Assembly (NCBI GenBank): GCA_900618795.1
Contig: UYJD01000015.1
Coordinates: 689,034 to 753,033 of the forward strand
Origin: Cyanodermella asteris
Lineage: Eukaryota > Ascomycota > Lecanoromycetes > Ostropales > Stictidaceae
Direction of reading: 5' to 3'
DNA length: 64,000 nucleotides
The notes beneath the pieces are model-generated. The model saw only the letters and a program-made list of their open reading frames with translations, searched no databases and was not told the origin of the DNA. Both the position numbers and the translations under genes were made by a program. Of the stretch, positions 61,201-64,000 are shown in pieces; position 1 is the first letter of the stretch; each line of letters starts with the position of its first letter.

Positions 61201-64000
61201 GATGGGGAGCAGAAAGGAAAGGATCCGACTGGAGAAGTCATTCCAACGACCGAAGCAGCCGAGAATCAGGATTCCCAAGAAAAGCTCAAGTCAACAGTTA
61301 AACCGCCAGTGGTCGAGCATCCCGGGGGCCTCATTCACTTCCTACTCTCTCAACTATTGCTCTACAAGGACACTGAGGATCAAGACGTCAGTAATACGCG
61401 CGCAGCGATGGCTGACACTAGTGAGCCACCGAACGACGTGGAGATGGAGGCAGATGAGAACACCGACGATGACGAATCGACTGCGTCCCATGCAAACGCC
61501 CCAGCCCGAGCAACCGTGCCTCCAAGAGCTGAGGATCCGAAAAAGGACCGGTACAAGGCTGAAGATCATCCGATTTACCAGTATCGATGTTTCATCTTAC
61601 AGTGTCTGACTGAGTTGCTCATGTCATACAATCGGGCGAAAGTCGAATTTATCAACTTTTCGCGAAAAGCCGACCCGAAAGCCATGACCCCTTCAAAGCC
61701 AAAGTCCGGCGTGCTGAATTACCTCCTCAGTGGTCTTATTCCTGTCGATCATCTGGAACGCTCTACAACCGTCGCCGCCCTCAAGAAGCAAGGAACTTCA
61801 GTCTGGGCAGCTTCGGTCGTCACCGCCCTGTGCATTCGTACCCCCGAGACTCTAGGTGAGCCTAACAACTATGGGCCTGACAAAGAGGCGCGAGACAGTG
61901 ACTTGCTATTCGTGCGCAAGTTTGTGATTGAGCATGCGATCAAAGTCTTTCGCGACATCCACGCCTCGACAGACCTCGCCCAGGAGGTCAAATATGCTCG
62001 TCTTTTGGCGATGTCGGATCTTTTCAACCGGGTACTCATGGGACGAACTTCGTCTCTTCACATTAGTTCTCAAAAGCAGCCAGGTGAGAACACCAAGCCT
62101 GCTGAGACGGAGATCGCCCGGATAATGTTCGAGAAGAATCTTATCTCGGTTCTCACGTCATCACTATCGGAAATTGATTTGAGCGTCCCCTTTGCGAAGA
62201 GAGCCGTCAAATACATCCTCCGTCCGCTGAAAGTTCTCACCCATACCGCGGTTGCGTTCAGTCAGAACTCCGATCTGAGCAGCACACCAGGCCAGATGAC
62301 CGATGATGATGAAATCTCCACTGCTACGTCGATTTCTGACGTTTCAGATGAGCGAGAAGAAACCCCAGATCTCTTTCGTCATTCTGCATTGGGCATGCTC
62401 GAGTCTGGCCATGGTCATGATGATGATGACACTGACTCGGAATCTGCTGATGAAGACGTCGAAATGTACGATGAAGGAGACTATGACGATGGTATGGACT
62501 TCGAAGAGGACATCGACCAAGTCGACGATGATGAAGCCATCAGTGATCCAGATGATGAAGATATGGGCAGCGAAGGCGGCATGGAGAACAGGCCGGGTGA
62601 TATGCCTCTGAACATGGAGGTTGTCATTGAGGGCGATGATGGACTTTCTGCAGATGACGAAGATGACGACAGCGATGAGGATGACGATGACGAAGGACAT
62701 GATGACGATGATGACATCGAGATACTCGAAGAGCTGGACAGTCAAGACGAAGACCACTCCGGAGACGACAATGAAGACGATTGGGAGGACGAAATCGACG
62801 AGACTGCTGACTCAATCGAGAGCGGCCACCAAGACGACATCGACGAAATGGGCGCCGAAGCCATCGTTGAAGAGTTTGCGGATCAGCTGACTCGAGCGAG
62901 CGCCTTCGGTGGACCTGAAGGCCAACCTGTCACTGCGGGCGGCGGCTTCCGGGCTCTCGAAGAAGACATAGCGAATGGCACATACATGAGCGACCTTCGA
63001 TTAATCCGTGACGAGCAAGAAGAAGATGACGAGAACTACGGTGATGACGACGAAGAGGAAGAAGAAGAAGAAGAAGAAGAAGATCCAGATGAGGATGATG
63101 GCGAGGGCGACTACATGTATGAGATGCACGGCGATGATGAGGATGAGCCATTCGACATGATGGACGAGACCTTTGGCTTTCTTGGCGGGACCCGACACAG
63201 TTCTCATTTCCTGCATCCTCGATTCGGACGCTCCGACATGCTTGTTACTCCTGATGGCCATGGCAGCATGTTCCGAACGATACGAACTCATAACCGAGGT
63301 GCTCCTAACCGACATGGAGCTGACGATGGTGTGAACCCGCTACTTCAACGCAATGTCGACCAGGATGCTTTGCCGCATCACCGATCCACACGCCCTCGGC
63401 ATCTTGAGTTGCTGGCCGGCGACGGAGGCTTGGACTTTCTGCGACTGATGCGAGGTGGTGCTGATGCCGGCCCGGGTTCGATGTTACACGACATGTTTAA
63501 CGCACTGAACCCACGAGCTCCGATGGGCAGTGCTGTGTGGACAACTGTTCGTCCGGAAGAGCTTGATATGATTTTCGGTTCGCAACGTGCTCGACACGAG
63601 TTGAACCCACGAGAACAGCGTCACAACCAGGACGACATCTCTCAGCCGCCCCCTTTCACTCCGATCTCGACTGTCGCACGCTGGCAAGAAGCATCTCGAC
63701 TACTGTTCGGTACCGCTTATGTGGACAAAGTCAACAAGGTCATTAACTCGATTTTGAAACTGCTCGTACCTCGGGCCTTGGAAGAACAGCGGCGATTGCG
63801 AGAGGAAGAGGAGCGTATTGCCGAAGAACGACGCTTAGAGGAGGAGCAGAGAAGAGTGAGAGAAGAACAAAGACTTGCAAAGGAGGAGGAGGAAAGACGA
63901 GAAAGAGAGCGCGAAGAGCAAAAGCAACGCGAGGAAGAAGAGGCTACCAGGCAAGCCGCCGAGAGCGTGGCCAGCGCGGAGGTGCAAGCAAGCGAGGCCA
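55273..64000 (+). CDS. TOM1: TOM1/HUWE1-type HECT E3 ubiquitin ligase, 5' part
   Basis: Giant HECT-family ubiquitin ligase of the Tom1/Ptr1/HUWE1 group (mRNA export, histone and ribosomal-protein turnover). The frame opens at MRIKKVAEAKHEASRTPAT and I find no stop in the segments checked through the right edge: about 2,909 codons, apparently without introns. The family block PRGDLYHWIPLLNTFDHIL is at ~50. DUF908-like (~90-430) and DUF913-like (~480-900) helical repeat regions follow, with LHYAFLVRLRYAKAL and NTAGMDAFL. A ~240-residue acidic tract (~2376-2612) precedes a UBM-like region, and the window ends in an Arg/Glu coiled coil (~2836 on). The HECT domain lies beyond 64000, so catalysis is inferred from the N-terminal architecture. 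Confidence 0.92.
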   Translation, partial: MRIKKVAEAKHEASRTPATSDFVKKAADESLLQLLRSLRSFQKPWSEPRGDLYHWIPLLNTFDHILEEFNIRYKLTEGPQIRALGRDLLVEGLHGDTDGHIKGSPEQDIREEENDERLICTILDFTRYLMDNCANKNLYNSSEALSHLLNSTSLDIVVSTLHLSSRLALTYLRSWSNRQTGRNSLNSAVLTSHYRIEVDRVQKLAEPFSANLQKTTDGGASQPQTPSAKGKESALPAKKPTKQTPKIHPNDLLAFVTEPQASQGDFSEFAVVCFDTDQGSARTAEAHATESSATPLPQTPNTPTPARRVSGPSRLSWSTALDDAGAPEILTSEGPSSYHKLVIQPQILQGTDVHELLLTHLPKIPANLHYAFLVRLRYAKALCGSVNTRRLAVASRILAVANISLLYPENMLQQRIMQQDLTEHKQLQIVYQLAELAKPAADKSQSVPHDIVEYAIEALDALARAHKTRHSDIIGALGINVTHGTLFQILRAVVDDLASDSILSPRTLHVHETVFGMLDSLLSRQENSRPSSRTVESLVSTGLFGVLVEILNIHSDKAQPTQNRVLQFISEGMHVVRDGIRAFANAGGLDAVSELVAWEVKTCIDAVGNGQGLSAHVRSRLMDYEAPFWHQQTLRTTLKLINHMLGHSSPQNDRLLRNLIDTPALLQAVNEIVKNPKLFGSNNYSQAIVLVSTFINNDPTSYAVIAEAGLSKSLLDSIGGTADEPKQLTNRRLPIQRVPGKHEVICGPTSARETVSIERAKDKQLAGGIMCSSDVLANLPQAFGAICLNTAGMDAFLTSNSLESYFEVFESPSHVWAFVSEPTLAENVGHAFDELVRHHPRLKTAVIYNVILTVARVDYRCRQLIDSDTGAKLTGEATSRIASRRPESEDILMGDNADGPAQTTPSSTTSVSNKEPDALAYIGSLCKFLYTFFANHNMASAFVEQGGLSFLLDLSSLPTITYDSIRLHHYNAMYSFSKAVHACVETKPHIALPVVLRYTSDVLDQTRTLQDAHENGSYFAEVMQGVSERIEEGTRIIKALVRLEILTNLLQEIFFMPPSTRDRNNSLLQMVNLTDMYVDTIRRMGIVSRFCIWELVLLLSDMPSEVKAKTSALVEGYGEEASRVIGIRHAEAFRIANSSGGTNPPASASSASALHSDESQLGDNNPASDQSGGPNPISPARVRNLTIIRHLLTSVPRTIGSFFHNIGEKLVLRRRPDSYQRQNAFMVAETLAEAAVLHLMYKPVPLADQAEKNAYWAISIEHIKTMFNLELGYDPTSLHGCVVIALPAFRNRGGVAALLDILCQSLESAIGVQSGNARTTGSHDSASLVSDANAIIDLALTVVECLTSSKIIVESQQSQIIQNPTPDTSRPLPYNSAQFLVELRHQILPVIDQVWNVKGSEKLQCSSRKKIIRILRTILEADHEHGAARKAEDVTVPKSSIYSPLKIHEDRLNELKNLESDEELALEALYRCTNDRDRASDYCELRRNLPLPRFPIPAYDQRRDANSTPNPLTPSHRRDSQSTVPDPDSAERSQGGAETSADQSASRQSNSSVNATESDADDGRMAMSIDNLLNLSESDQASATSAAVGPTQRPTGPATARPVATPASAPIQFVFNNEKIGIEDLDLRRAPLRKELILRVMDMLAVEDDKLTFDLAELLTTAASKAPSSQAMRETRAEFGETLIQALISFNTGDDLKSQEGNISAIANLLAILLQERDFYEACVDNLKQFIDPLLEFIKVVPSPSQSTSYPWIGHILLIFERLLSEELQPAQIVWTPPTRDEDPETDGEAIANYGDPIFTGEQHDKLFESLVPLFPHVGKDKSLALSIVRVLVMLTRDRSIADKLASKANLQRLFLMFKQLAGLTTEKLQSAFMLILRHISEDDDTIRNTIRNAILVTFKNTRSTTNYDTTSFVRQNYALVLRAPKLFLEVVNETLKLRSFDAEQRPQVLVLRPEVEPELFSPWEPPNVVGAEKQPDGEQKGKDPTGEVIPTTEAAENQDSQEKLKSTVKPPVVEHPGGLIHFLLSQLLLYKDTEDQDVSNTRAAMADTSEPPNDVEMEADENTDDDESTASHANAPARATVPPRAEDPKKDRYKAEDHPIYQYRCFILQCLTELLMSYNRAKVEFINFSRKADPKAMTPSKPKSGVLNYLLSGLIPVDHLERSTTVAALKKQGTSVWAASVVTALCIRTPETLGEPNNYGPDKEARDSDLLFVRKFVIEHAIKVFRDIHASTDLAQEVKYARLLAMSDLFNRVLMGRTSSLHISSQKQPGENTKPAETEIARIMFEKNLISVLTSSLSEIDLSVPFAKRAVKYILRPLKVLTHTAVAFSQNSDLSSTPGQMTDDDEISTATSISDVSDEREETPDLFRHSALGMLESGHGHDDDDTDSESADEDVEMYDEGDYDDGMDFEEDIDQVDDDEAISDPDDEDMGSEGGMENRPGDMPLNMEVVIEGDDGLSADDEDDDSDEDDDDEGHDDDDDIEILEELDSQDEDHSGDDNEDDWEDEIDETADSIESGHQDDIDEMGAEAIVEEFADQLTRASAFGGPEGQPVTAGGGFRALEEDIANGTYMSDLRLIRDEQEEDDENYGDDDEEEEEEEEEEDPDEDDGEGDYMYEMHGDDEDEPFDMMDETFGFLGGTRHSSHFLHPRFGRSDMLVTPDGHGSMFRTIRTHNRGAPNRHGADDGVNPLLQRNVDQDALPHHRSTRPRHLELLAGDGGLDFLRLMRGGADAGPGSMLHDMFNALNPRAPMGSAVWTTVRPEELDMIFGSQRARHELNPREQRHNQDDISQPPPFTPISTVARWQEASRLLFGTAYVDKVNKVINSILKLLVPRALEEQRRLREEEERIAEERRLEEEQRRVREEQRLAKEEEERREREREEQKQREEEEATRQAAESVASAEVQASEA

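Noticed and set aside
62344-62757. Hydrophobic minus-strand frame rich in Ile, Val and Phe
   Set aside because: Produced by reading GAT/GAA codons of the acidic TOM1 tract backwards; not a membrane protein.
1-64000. tRNA, rRNA, CRISPR or intact transposon
   Set aside because: No cloverleaf with B-box, no rRNA-like stretch, no spaced direct repeats of CRISPR type, and no transposase, reverse transcriptase or long terminal repeats were recognised by eye.

Overview
The window is nuclear DNA of a filamentous ascomycete (Pezizomycotina). This rests on short introns of about 45-60 bp with GTRAGT-type donors and CTRAC-type branch points, and on fungus-specific families: Zn2Cys6 regulators, an HsbA/Mp1-type wall protein, a fused tryptophan synthase, fungal CENP-Q and FMC1. 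A Dothideomycete is my best guess, but I cannot prove the class from sequence alone.

Layout. 1-18.3 kb is an accessory-like stretch: a short Zn2Cys6 factor, a serine carboxypeptidase with two in-frame stops, a DUF2236 oxygenase-like protein, a CENP-Q-like kinetochore protein, a D-2-hydroxyacid dehydrogenase, a small two-exon gene, an HSL-type hydrolase, a GH81 endo-beta-1,3-glucanase, a cupin protein with an apparent frameshift, and a coiled-coil/TM protein with a nonsense codon. 19.2-34.3 kb is dense housekeeping DNA: FMC1, RCM1 (25S rRNA m5C methyltransferase), SDH assembly factor 4, TRP5, a CE1/PHB-depolymerase-like esterase between two degenerate 12-bp repeat arrays, the divergent ribosome-biogenesis pair TSR1/UTP7, an uncatalogued three-exon gene, and SEC17. 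35-40 kb holds an HsbA-like secreted protein, a gene-poor 2.5 kb and a decayed cytochrome P450. 40.5-64 kb is housekeeping again: a three-KH RNA-binding protein, TSC13, dynactin p150Glued, a histidine phosphatase ending in a PIP-box, a large cysteine-rich protein with two zinc-cluster-like modules, and the first ~2,900 codons of a TOM1/HUWE1-type HECT ubiquitin ligase that runs off the right edge.

The genes are independent transcription units, not an operon or a recognisable biosynthetic cluster. Several neighbours share divergent promoters: FMC1/RCM1, SDHAF4/TRP5, TSR1/UTP7 and TSC13/dynactin. A consensus Gcn4/Cpc1 site sits 82 bp before TRP5. The points I find most worth a second look are the PIP-box on the phosphatase, the 12-bp-phased arrays in opposite orientation around the esterase gene, the tandem zinc-cluster modules inside the 935-residue protein, and the scatter of nonsense and frameshift lesions in the first 18 kb. 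I saw no rRNA, tRNA, CRISPR or clear transposon.
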